Below, piece by piece: positions 1-6,937 of a stretch of DNA of 64,000 nucleotides (positions within the stretch are counted from its first letter, which is position 1; each line of letters starts with the position of its first letter). Position numbers and translations under genes: made by a program. The notes under the pieces are model-generated. The model was not told the origin of the DNA and searched no databases. It saw only the letters and a list, made by a program, of their open reading frames with translations. The stretch is from Marinovum algicola (GTDB taxonomy: Bacteria > Pseudomonadota > Alphaproteobacteria > Rhodobacterales > Rhodobacteraceae). The stretch is taken from the NCBI RefSeq assembly GCF_900109145.1, contig NZ_FNYY01000022.1, positions 1-64,000 on the forward strand. The letters are read 5' to 3'.

Positions 1-79
1 CACGGTCGCTCATCCCTTTGGTCAGCTTCAGCCTCAAGACATCTCGTATACGGCGCATCAGCAATCGTTTCGTTGGCAT
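1..79 (-). CDS. istA: IS21-family transposase IstA, N-terminal fragment
   Basis: The first 26 codons are visible, reading leftward from ATG at 79; the rest is beyond the window edge. The peptide begins MPTKRLLMRRIRDVLRLKL and continues TKGMSD. This is the characteristic start of IstA proteins of IS21-like elements, which lead into a helix-turn-helix that binds the terminal repeats. A good ribosome binding site, GGAGGG, lies about seven bases upstream on the minus strand. IstA is the DDE transposase and normally works with the AAA+ helper IstB. Identification rests on a short fragment plus the matching IS end next to it. Confidence 0.75.
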   Translation of the reverse strand, partial: MPTKRLLMRRIRDVLRLKLTKGMSDR

Positions 80-132
80 TCGGGTCCCTCCAATTTCCGG
101 AGAGAACTCCTAAGGTCAGAACGCCGGTCTGA

Positions 133-222
133 CCTGCCCACGATCGTCTGGAATCCGTGCCCAAGATCACGCGGAATGCGTGCCCATCATCCCGTGGAAA
201 ACCTGCCCAACATCAGCTGGAA
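133..222 (-). repeat. Four 21-bp terminal repeats of the IS21-like element
   Basis: Copies lie at 133-153, 156-176, 179-199 and 202-222, with starts exactly 23 bp apart. On the minus strand each reads TTCC, then a variable middle containing GAT, then TGGGCA and CG or GG. The two-base spacers put successive copies on the same face of the helix (about two turns). In IS21 relatives such arrays are transposase binding sites. The spacing is far too short for a CRISPR array. Confidence 0.85.
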
Positions 223-906
223 CACGCAGTAGTGCTCTCCTGCGACGTCCTGCAACAACTCGTAGTCGGCCAGCAGGGGGTTCGCCGAGGGCTGGATGAG
301 CCGCTGTGTTCCGCGCGTTTTGTTTGTCTTCTCTGCGGTCACGAAAATGACTGCATGAAAATGTGGAACTTCTTCGTCGAGATCCAAGCGCAGGTGGCGC
401 ACTGATCCCGGGAAATTCTGCTCGAAGAACTCCAGAGTTGCTTCTTCGAACGCCGCAATTTTCGTCTTGCTCAGGATGTGCACCACCTCCCCGCCGTCTT
501 TGTCGACACCGTAGGTCACCAGCAGGTCTTCGGGGTCTGATCGGTCTTCGGCCTCGAAATACTCGCAGTTTGCGGTCACGATCGCTTCGCGGATGGGACC
601 TTGAGAATTGCCATACCATGGCTTGATAAGCCCAGCCTCCTTGCGCAACGCGGCTTCCTTCTTGCGCTTTCGCGCCATACATGCCGCTATCTCTTCGTCG
701 AGGTTCAGCTGTTTCATTGCGCGGATCTCCTCGCGCATCCCTTCTGCAAAGGTCTGGCCGACATAAACCTTGTTGCGATGCGAGAACTGAAGCTCAATAT
801 TCTCAAGGGGGCCGCCGCTGCGCTTGGCGTGCATCTCGATGCGCGCAAGCGCCGCAGGGAACAAACTGGCAAGCCGAAAAACGATCGGGTGCTTCTTCTC
901 TGACAT
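187..906 (-). pseudogene. MobV-type (Mob/Pre) relaxase, C-terminus cut off by IS21
   Basis: Relaxases of this family nick the origin of transfer and carry plasmids or integrative elements during mobilization. The reading frame starts at 906 behind an AGGAG site. It carries the family metal/active-site signature around residues 170-182 (HLRLDLDEEVPHFH, matching HxDExxPHxH). About 227 codons are native; from roughly position 224 the frame enters the IS21 end and stops within the repeats, adding a dozen foreign residues. Intact family members are usually much longer, so the helical C-terminal part is lost. The protein may be non-functional. Family assignment rests on the histidine motif and the surrounding sequence. 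Confidence 0.7.
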
Positions 907-1379
907 GGACCTATCTCCTCACCATCCGGTGGGGAGATCGCGCCTTATCCCTGTGGCCGCTCCTGACGGGCGCAGAATGAATACTCAGTAGGAAACTCGC
1001 ACTCCGGCTGCGCCTGCGTTCGATTTTCCTCCTTCGCCCAGGGCGCTGCCCCGGAACCCCGCGCCTCCGGCGAGGCCCCTTGCGCCGGGGAGGCGGTCCT
1101 ACGCGGACAGCGGCAGGGCGTTCGCCACCCCTGCACTCCAGCGCCTCCGGCGGGTCAGAGGGAAGTCGTTCCGCACTCTCCCCTCCGACACCTCCCCGCT
1201 GCTCGGGCCTCCCCGGCCCCGGCGATGAAAGGGCAGGCCCTCTCCTCGACCTCTCCCATCATGACCATCGGCTTCTCCGAGGCGGAAGCATCGATCCAGG
1301 TTCTCAGTGCGGTGCCGTGCCTCGACCTCCTGCCGCCCATCTCCTCTGCGGGAAGGAGATGGGCGATAGGAGGTTTGCC
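907..1379. other. Intergenic region with divergent promoters and a strong hairpin
   Basis: No convincing gene is present; the open frames here are GC-rich and lack ribosome binding sites. The stretch separates the leftward mob gene from the rightward gene at 1380, so it should hold promoters for both, but no clear -35/-10 pair stands out. At 1335-1364 there is a perfect 11-bp stem (GCCCATCTCCT / AGGAGATGGGC) with an 8-base loop. It ends four bases before the AGGAGG site of the downstream gene, so it could act on translation of that gene. Confidence 0.5.
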
Positions 1380-1778
1380 ATGACAGATCGACCAAGCGGG
1401 GGAGGTAACGATCGTGACATCGGCCCCCATCTGGCCATTAGCGCAATAGGCCACCCCAAGCGTCAGTGCCGGGCCATCCCCTTTCTGACGATAATCCAGT
1501 GCCTCGCAACACGTGATCTCGAAGCCTACTGTGGAAGCGTCTACCTGGGGGCTGTGACGCCGACTGAACCGGGCAGCAGCGATGAAGTCGCAGAGATCTA
1601 CACCGTGGCGCTAATCGAATTGCTTGAGGTTCTTGGTCGGATGTCGAACCATGAGCGCATGCTTGTCGTCGAGGGGATAAGTAGGCAGCTGGATATCTCG
1701 TCCGCACCGTCGCGCCCCGGCCTGTTGGCGGCGGGCAGTTCTGAAATTGCATGGCGCGACGATGCGTTCACTGGGTGA
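1380..1778 (+). CDS. Hypothetical protein of the mobile element
   Basis: I do not recognise this 132-residue protein. ATG at 1380 is preferred over the longer frame starting at 1080, because AGGAGG lies at 1368-1373 and the upstream extension is low-complexity Pro/Gly/Arg sequence. The middle part (about residues 65-105) looks helical, with EIYTVALIELLEVLGRM followed by NHERMLVVEGISRQL; the ends look disordered. There is no signal peptide or membrane segment. It sits between the mob remnant and two other unknown genes, so it is probably element cargo or part of its maintenance functions. The hairpin at 1335-1364 lies directly upstream. Confidence 0.5.
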   Translation: MTDRPSGGGNDRDIGPHLAISAIGHPKRQCRAIPFLTIIQCLATRDLEAYCGSVYLGAVTPTEPGSSDEVAEIYTVALIELLEVLGRMSNHERMLVVEGISRQLDISSAPSRPGLLAAGSSEIAWRDDAFTG

Positions 1779-1793
1779 TCCCGGGAGTGAACA

Positions 1794-1855
1794 GCGCTGC
1801 GTCCGCTGGGCCCCGGCTCCTCTCTGCGAGAGCCGTGGCCAAGCAGACGCAGCGC
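1794..1855 (+). promoter_or_regulatory. Long nested stem-loop upstream of the gene pair at 1925
   Basis: A perfect 10-bp outer stem (GCGCTGCGTC at 1794-1803 with GACGCAGCGC at 1846-1855) encloses an inner stem (CGGCTC at 1814-1819 with GAGCCG at 1830-1835). It lies between the stop at 1778 and the start at 1925 and has no T-run. It could be a weak terminator of the upstream gene, an mRNA stabilizer or a regulatory leader structure. Confidence 0.45.
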
Positions 1856-1924
1856 GGAGGAACTGACAGTCGAACGAACTTGACCCGGCCATGAGCCGGA
1901 CACTCCGGAAAACCAGGAGACAAC

Positions 1925-2305
1925 ATGTTCGACCACCATCCCAAATTCACCTCACCGCGCACCGAGTTGCAGGCCTTCGTCGAGAACCAGCATGACGGCC
2001 TGCTCGATGCTGCTGAGCAACTCGGCGGGCCCGATGGGCTGCGCCTCGCGCATACCGTCATCGACGGCCTCCGTCGGCCCCAAACGCCAACTGAGCGGAC
2101 TCTCACGGCGTGCCGCGAGTTGCTCGAACTTCTGATGCTCGAGCACGTGCATGACCCGGCGCGCGTCGAGGCCGAGCGCTTCGCGCTTCTCGATCCTGCA
2201 TGGCCGGTCGTCGAAGACATCTGCCTGCTCGCCGATGAGTTCCACGACATCCTCGAGGACTACCTTAACGACGCCAGCAGTAAGCCGGTCCAGGTGGCAG
2301 CATGA
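1925..2305 (+). CDS. Hypothetical protein, first gene of an overlapping pair
   Basis: This is an unrecognised 126-residue, acidic, mostly helical soluble protein. The start at 1925 has a GGAG site about nine bases upstream. Residues 15-35 and 60-115 are rich in Leu, Glu, Asp and Ala (for example CRELLELLMLEHVHD). There are no membrane segments or known catalytic motifs. The stop overlaps the start of the next gene by four bases (ATGA at 2302-2305), so the two are translationally coupled and probably act together. The location in an integrative element suggests an accessory function, but nothing visible says which. Confidence 0.55.
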   Translation: MFDHHPKFTSPRTELQAFVENQHDGLLDAAEQLGGPDGLRLAHTVIDGLRRPQTPTERTLTACRELLELLMLEHVHDPARVEAERFALLDPAWPVVEDICLLADEFHDILEDYLNDASSKPVQVAA

Positions 2306-2769
2306 GCAAACTACTCGGCGATATGCCTCCACTCACCACCCTGATCGACGGCGTCGAGATGACATCGGAGATCGTCGTCCGCCTCGTCACAATCGCCTAC
2401 TGGCAGTCGCATATTGCCTACACAGAACTGATGGACAACGTCGTCCCTCGACTTCACCCGCTGAAACGGGGCTTTCCGCTCCGGGTGGCTGAGAGGATGG
2501 ATGGAGACCTTGTCTTCGAGAAGGGTTTTGCCGCCGACCTGAGCAACCTAATCGCTTCGCTGGAGGCCGAGATCGAGGCCGGGACTCACGTTTACTGGCA
2601 TGGCGACGAATACCACTGTCGCGGCGGATACGAGGAGGTCTTTCGCGAACCCGGTGTTGACGACTTTCGGCGCGCGGTGAGCGAGCTCGTGGTTCTGCAT
2701 GAAGCCGTGGTCGCATCTACCTGCGCCGTTCGGAGCATGCGGGACGCCGGCAAGCTCATGAGCTTCTGA
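2302..2769 (+). CDS. Hypothetical protein, second gene of an overlapping pair
   Basis: This is an unrecognised 155-residue soluble protein. Its ATG overlaps the stop of the preceding gene by four bases. The N-terminal third is hydrophobic-helical (TSEIVVRLVTIAYWQSHIAY). A central region contains HVYWHGDEYHCRGGYEEVF, with two His and a Cys close together that could bind a metal, though no known motif is matched. The C-terminus is helical and Ala/Val-rich. A 9-bp hairpin follows the stop at 2776-2799. Coupling to the preceding gene implies a joint role; no function can be assigned. Confidence 0.55.
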   Translation: MSKLLGDMPPLTTLIDGVEMTSEIVVRLVTIAYWQSHIAYTELMDNVVPRLHPLKRGFPLRVAERMDGDLVFEKGFAADLSNLIASLEAEIEAGTHVYWHGDEYHCRGGYEEVFREPGVDDFRRAVSELVVLHEAVVASTCAVRSMRDAGKLMSF

Positions 2770-2775
2770 TCCCAT

Positions 2776-2799
2776 GCAGCGCCCCTCATCGGGCGCTGC
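2776..2799 (+). terminator. Hairpin after the unknown gene pair
   Basis: A perfect 9-bp stem (GCAGCGCCC / GGGCGCTGC) with a 6-base loop starts a few bases after the stop at 2769. No T-run follows, so it is a Rho-independent-like or stabilizing hairpin rather than a textbook terminator. Confidence 0.6.
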
Positions 2800-2953
2800 A
2801 CCTTGAGGGCCTCAGGGCCAAGCCACCGGCCGGATCACCGGGGGCAGGCGTGCCGGCATCCACTCTTTCTGCTGCTAAGGCTGGCGCGCCCTTGACCGAC
2901 TTGCCGCACCCCGTCTTGCGCGGTTTTAGGGTATTCTTGGTCCCAGGGCATAT

Positions 2954-4393
2954 CTACTCCAACCGAAAGCCCGCTTCTTCGCGCAATCGATCCAACTCTG
3001 CCCTGATTGCCTTCCTCGGCCGTGGTTTCCAACCGTCTCCCTCAATACCGACGAGCTCCTGAAGAAGAGCGCGGACACGCAGCTCTAAATCACTGCCGTA
3101 AACAGGGCGGCCCCGGAGCTTGCCGATCGAATGCCCCATGAGATGCGCTCGTTCCTCGTTGCTCAACTCGGCCGCATCCATTCGGTCCTCGAAGGAATGG
3201 CGGAGGCCGCTGATGACGTAGCGCCCGGATGTCCCCTGAGGCAGCGGCGGGAAGAGGCCGTTGTCGCGGAGGTATCCATTCACTTCGCCTGAGAAGGACG
3301 CCTTTCCGCGATACCTCGCAAAACCCCTTGGATGCCTGCGCATGGCCGCGAGGGCGGGACCGAGCAGCACCACAGCTCGTGATGTGGAGCCCCTCTTTAG
3401 CTCGCGCCTGTCTTCCCCTTCCAGAACGACACGCAGCATGATGTGGGGAATCGGGGCGTCCAAATGGATGTCTTCTTCTGGAATGTCATAGATTTCAGAC
3501 GCCCGGCAGCCGCATATCGCCGCGATAATCGAGATGTCTGACGCCTGTTGGTTGAGGCCCTCGAGCACCCTGTCCCCGATCAGCCGCCCGCATATCCACT
3601 TCTCAGGCAACGGGAGCTTTTTCCGCTCATCGTCAGAGGGGTCGTAGGATAGCTTCGCGACGCCCAGCCCTTCGAAAAAGTTGACCCGCTTGCTCTTCGC
3701 CAACCGGATATCATCGAAGTGTGCGTTGATCATCTGGCGAACATACCGGACCTGCTTGTTGGCATAATTCGTCGTTACTTGACCAGACTTGGCGCGCTTC
3801 TTCCAGAAGTCCTCGTAGTCAGTCGCGTCCTGCTCGGAGATCTTGAGAACGGTCCGCTTTCCGATCACTGCGGTGAAATCCTTTGCCGCCCGCTTATAGT
3901 TCCCACACCACTCGCGGAGCTGGCGGGGGTTCTTCGCGCGAATCTCGGCCTCTTTCAAATCCGGCATTCGCTCCGCCATCTCGGCGAGCGTCGCATCCGG
4001 TAGATCGAGCGTCCCAAGCGCAGCGGGAACCGCCGCGGAATTCAGATCCATGCTGGCGATAAGCTCGATGCGCGAGAGAAGGTCGTCTATCGGTCCCGTC
4101 AGCAGATCGTCCAGCGGCCTAAACGTCAGCCCCCAGCCCTTTAGAAGCTCGATGGAGGTATCGAAGATCGCGCGGGTGTCGGCCGCTTTTCCGGCCCGTC
4201 TCGCGCGCCACTCCGCGAACAGCGCCGCTCTGGCGTTCGCGCATTTCGCTTCGGCGTCCACCCGGTCACGGGTCTTCAGCGACCTATTGATCTCGAGAAG
4301 AGGTTCGACGTCCGCGAACTCGGCCGGAACGCGCATGCGAAGGTAGTAGGTTTTTCCCCGGAGTTCGAGGTAATCGGCGGTGGAGGTTGCCAC
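2954..4393 (-). CDS. Tyrosine site-specific recombinase (integrase) of the element
   Basis: This 479-residue tyrosine recombinase catalyses integration and excision of the element at its att sites. The N-terminal part (about 1-80) begins with a strand-rich module typical of integrases with a DUF6538-like N-terminus (YLELRGKTYYLRMRVPAEF). The central region is the SAM-like core-binding domain. The C-terminal catalytic domain shows the first Arg in ICGCRASEI, the box II region as SGLRHSFEDRM (the usual box II His is Ser), then LMGHSIGKLRG and the nucleophilic Tyr in PVYGS. The start is GTG at 4393 with GGAG eight bases upstream. It lies at the right border of the accessory region and points inward. 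Confidence 0.85.
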   Translation of the reverse strand: MATSTADYLELRGKTYYLRMRVPAEFADVEPLLEINRSLKTRDRVDAEAKCANARAALFAEWRARRAGKAADTRAIFDTSIELLKGWGLTFRPLDDLLTGPIDDLLSRIELIASMDLNSAAVPAALGTLDLPDATLAEMAERMPDLKEAEIRAKNPRQLREWCGNYKRAAKDFTAVIGKRTVLKISEQDATDYEDFWKKRAKSGQVTTNYANKQVRYVRQMINAHFDDIRLAKSKRVNFFEGLGVAKLSYDPSDDERKKLPLPEKWICGRLIGDRVLEGLNQQASDISIIAAICGCRASEIYDIPEEDIHLDAPIPHIMLRVVLEGEDRRELKRGSTSRAVVLLGPALAAMRRHPRGFARYRGKASFSGEVNGYLRDNGLFPPLPQGTSGRYVISGLRHSFEDRMDAAELSNEERAHLMGHSIGKLRGRPVYGSDLELRVRALLQELVGIEGDGWKPRPRKAIRAELDRLREEAGFRLE

Positions 4394-4397
4394 AGAA

Positions 4398-4420
4398 TCT
4401 GCTCCACATTCTGCCCCACA
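4398..4420 (-). repeat. Tandem 11-bp repeats just upstream of the integrase start
   Basis: TCTGCTCCACA (4398-4408) and TCTGCCCCACA (4410-4420) on the plus strand differ at one base and repeat with a 12-bp period. They overlap the ribosome binding region of the integrase. They could be arm-type integrase sites or an operator for autoregulation; this is inference. Confidence 0.4.
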
Positions 4421-4522
4421 AAGGAGTCGGTTTTCAGAAACCCCATCCAGATCCGGATGGAGCGGTTTCGCCCTGAAAACTTGGGTTCATCTGTGCAAAC
4501 AGGGAAAAACCGATTGTTCCTC

Positions 4523-4536
4523 ATCCCTGCCTCTCC
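4523..4536 (+). other. Possible attachment-site remnant resembling a tRNA-Ser 3' end
   Basis: ATCCCTGCCTCTCC resembles the T-arm and acceptor end of bacterial tRNA-Ser genes, whose acceptor strand is typically CCTCTCC. No complete tRNA can be folded around it. It lies between the integrase and the first core gene, where an att site would be expected. The match is short, so this is only a candidate. Confidence 0.3.
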
Positions 4537-4610
4537 TGGGCACCAATTCCCCTTGCAGATATGGCCGGAATTCCGAACGCTCCGAGGATCGGGCCGTCGT
4601 CCGGGGGCTG

Positions 4611-5228
4611 TCAGAACAGCCCGGCATCCTTGGCCACAATGGCCGCCTGCGTGCGGTTCGACACGCCGATCTTGCGATATAGCGTCTTCATGTGCAGCTT
4701 CACCGTCGGCTCGCGAATGTCGAGGTCGCGGGCGATCTCCTTGTTGGATTTGCCCTGCGTCAGGCCTTCGAGCACCTCGAGTTCGCGCGGAGAGAGCTTG
4801 TCGGTCAGCGGGTGGGCCTCGTCCTCTTCGGCCGCGCGCATGAAGTCGAGCGGGGCGTATTGCTCGCCCACCGCCATGAAGCGCACCGCATTGACCAGCG
4901 ATTTTCCCGAAAGCGTCTTGGGCAGGAAGCCGGCGGCGCCCTTGGCCAGCGCCGTCTCGGCGACCGAGCGGTTGGCGGTGCCCGAGATGATCGCGACCCG
5001 CTGCGCGCCGTCCTGCGCCATCATCCTGGCCAGCCCGTCGAGCCCGTTCATCCCGGGCATGTCGTAATCCAGCAGGATCAGGTCAAAGGCCGCGCCGGCG
5101 CGCAGCTTGGCTTCGGCATCGGGCAGGCTAGCGGCGGTGACGGTCTCGAAACTGCCCTCGGCGTCGAGAAAGGCCTTGAGCGTATCCCGCAGAAGATCGT
5201 GATCGTCGGCGATCAGCACCCGCATCAT
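4611..5228 (-). CDS. NarL/LuxR-type response regulator
   Basis: This 205-residue cytoplasmic transcription factor is controlled by phosphorylation. Residues 1-120 are a receiver domain with the acidic pair D8-D9 (IADDHD), phospho-acceptor D54 (LLDYDMPG) and the conserved Lys in FLPKTLS. Residues about 140-205 are a LuxR-type helix-turn-helix (LSPRELEVLEGLTQGKSN). The start at 5228 is chosen because GGAG lies eight bases upstream and the protein then begins directly with MMRVLIADD; the longer frame has no such site. No histidine kinase is nearby, so it is an orphan here. It is divergent from the WecG-like gene, which is a possible target. Confidence 0.9.
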   Translation of the reverse strand: MMRVLIADDHDLLRDTLKAFLDAEGSFETVTAASLPDAEAKLRAGAAFDLILLDYDMPGMNGLDGLARMMAQDGAQRVAIISGTANRSVAETALAKGAAGFLPKTLSGKSLVNAVRFMAVGEQYAPLDFMRAAEEDEAHPLTDKLSPRELEVLEGLTQGKSNKEIARDLDIREPTVKLHMKTLYRKIGVSNRTQAAIVAKDAGLF

Positions 5229-5536
5229 TTTGATTGCTCCTGCCTTTCCCATCCTGCACGCGGCGCCTGATCGAACGGCCCACCGTGTCAGCGCGGGCAA
5301 TTGTAAGGCGTGTCAGGCGATCTTGCCGCAGGATGCGCTGTGGCCCAAGGGGAAAAGCCGGGCGACATTGGCCTGACCGGATGGATGGGGCGTCTCTGCC
5401 CAATGGATGCGGCACCTGAGCGAAGGGGCAGGCGGCGGCGCGGCCGGTGCTGGGGGGCACCATCCGCACAGTTGAGAATCCCCCTGCGGTCGGCGCACCT
5501 CTTCGGGCGTTCAGTTGCCACTTCAGGAAAACCGGT
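5229..5536. other. Divergent intergenic region, response regulator / WecG-like gene
   Basis: The 308 bases between the two divergent start codons must hold both promoters. I see no gene. A GTGTCAG word occurs twice near 5284-5320 (GTGTCAGCG, then GTGTCAGGC), which could be part of an operator but is short. No convincing -35/-10 pair was found. Confidence 0.4.
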
Positions 5537-6241
5537 ATGAGTTTCGCCCCTCTTTCGCCCGACTTCATCCGCGCCCTTTGTGCCGCCGCCGCGCCGACGC
5601 TGCCGCGGGTGCGGCTGTTCGGTCTCGACCTCGTCAATGCCTCGCCCGCCATGGTGGTCGATGCGCTGATGGTGGTGCAGCAGCCGCAGCGGCTGACCTT
5701 TTTCAATGCCGATTGCGCCAATCTCGCGCTGTGCGATGGCGAATACCGGGCGGCGCTGACTTCGGCCGATCTGATCCTGCCGGGCGGCCGCTGCGTGCCG
5801 CTGGCCGCACGTGTGGCGCGCCACAGCGGCCCCGCATTCCTCCCGCGTCTGCTCGCGCGGGCGGCGCGGGCCGGGCGCAAGGTCTTTCTGGTGGGTGGCC
5901 CGCCCGGCGTGGCGGAGCGGGTGGCCAACCGGCTCTGCCTGGCCATTCCCGGCCTGCGGATTGTCGGCACCCGCGACGGTCTGGGCGGCATCGAGAACGA
6001 GACCGAAACCGTCGCGGCGATCAATGCGAGCGGCGCGGATATCGTCATCGCCGGTCTCGGGCTGCCGCACAGCGACGTCTGGCTCGCGGATGTCTCGCCC
6101 AGGCTGACCGCGCGCCTTACCCTGGCCACCGGCCCCCTGCGCGATGTCGGCTCAGGCCACATGCGCCGCACGCCCCGGCTCCGGGGGCTGACGCTTGCCC
6201 CGCAAGCCGGCATGGCAGCCCCCGGAGCCGGGCGTTTCTGA
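5537..6241 (+). CDS. WecG/TagA/CpsF-family glycosyltransferase-like protein, divergent
   Basis: Family members transfer N-acetylmannosamine-type sugars onto lipid-linked carriers for surface polysaccharides. The 234-residue protein shows the family pattern: LTFFNADCANLAL, then a helix and SADLILPGGRCVPLAAR, then a GRKVFLVGGPPGVAERVA Rossmann segment and ADIVIAGLGLPHSDVWL. The start at 5537 has CAGGA upstream and drops an unlikely N-terminal extension. Two things are odd. The position of the proposed catalytic Asp (LPDG in relatives) is Gly, and the basic C-terminal appendage needed for activity in TagA is replaced by an Ala/Gly/Pro tail. It may be inactive or have a changed role. Confidence 0.75.
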   Translation: MSFAPLSPDFIRALCAAAAPTLPRVRLFGLDLVNASPAMVVDALMVVQQPQRLTFFNADCANLALCDGEYRAALTSADLILPGGRCVPLAARVARHSGPAFLPRLLARAARAGRKVFLVGGPPGVAERVANRLCLAIPGLRIVGTRDGLGGIENETETVAAINASGADIVIAGLGLPHSDVWLADVSPRLTARLTLATGPLRDVGSGHMRRTPRLRGLTLAPQAGMAAPGAGRF

Positions 6242-6937
6242 GCCGGGGGTCCGGCGCCGTCGGGGCGGATTGCGCCGGTCGCGGCACGGCCGGAGCGGGC
6301 TTTGGCTGGCCAAAAGGTCGGAATCGGGCCCGGAAAGATCGGTTTTCGTACCTGTGGCCGTCAAATTCCGTCCCACACTCCTCCGACGAGGAGACCGGAT
6401 GTGACAGCAACGCGCAGTGATCGGCCAGAATGCGGGACCGGCGGACCAGAGACCGCCCCGCCCGTTGCCGAATCCGCCGCGGAACGACCGGCCGCCGCCG
6501 CCCGCGCCGGGGAGAGCTGAGGCCCATGGTTGCAAGCCAGAACAGGCCGTGCGAAAACGACACCTCTGTCGCTTTTGACACTCCTGCTGCAATCGTCACA
6601 AGAGGCCAGTTTGCGAAAAAGGCAAGAGATTTCGACATTTTGAGTGGATTAGCGCCGACGATCATGTTTCGATGGTGGTGTCGTTTTCCCGCAGAGGAAC
6701 GACGCATCCGGCACCGGGGGCTGGCGTTGCCAAACCGGTTCGAGAGCGCGCGCGCCTGTGCGGATGCCACACAGGAACATAGGGATGAGCATTTCAGAAT
6801 GCGTCGATCGACAGACCCGTCCTGCCGCGTGAGTGGACAGACAGACATGACCTTCGGTCGATGTGCCCCCGCAGGGGCCACGGCATGACCCGCACCTCAA
6901 GGGCGGGCATTCGCATGACAACAGGGAGACACAGACC
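6242..6937. other. Long non-coding gap upstream of the peptide ABC operon
   Basis: No credible gene is seen in these 696 bases. The open frames lack ribosome binding sites and family-like sequence. A perfect 12-bp inverted repeat (GAAAACGACACC at 6553-6564, GGTGTCGTTTTC at 6677-6688) brackets a less GC-rich 112-bp stretch, as expected of an operator pair flanking a promoter. A TTGACA hexamer lies at 6575-6580, but there is no good -10 at 16-18 bases. The promoter for the transporter operon is probably somewhere here. Confidence 0.45.

Larger units (their letters stand above)
1..224 (-). mobile_element. IS21-family insertion sequence, left end (partial)
   Basis: The element runs off the left edge of the window. 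Read on the minus strand it begins TGTTCC at about 224, passes through four iterated repeats (133-222) and reaches an istA start codon at 79. IS21-family elements are known for TG...CA ends and multiple terminal repeats bound by the transposase, followed by istA and then istB. The boundary at 224 is inferred from the CA on the plus strand and from the end of the interrupted mob gene. The other end and the target duplication lie outside the window. Confidence 0.8.

Noticed and set aside
133-222. Regular repeats suggestive of a CRISPR array
   Set aside because: Two-base spacers and a place next to istA make them IS terminal repeats; no cas genes are present.
4276-4524. 82-codon minus-strand frame overlapping the integrase start
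   Set aside because: It has a purine-rich upstream stretch, but it overlaps the integrase by over 100 bases and shows no protein-like conservation that I recognise.
6575-6603. TTGACA as -35 of a promoter for the peptide importer
   Set aside because: No acceptable -10 hexamer at 16-18 bases; the site is over 330 bases from the gene.
6430-6888. 152-codon frame upstream of the peptide importer
   Set aside because: No ribosome binding site, Arg/Ala-rich N-terminus and no coding-like third-position pattern; treated as non-coding.
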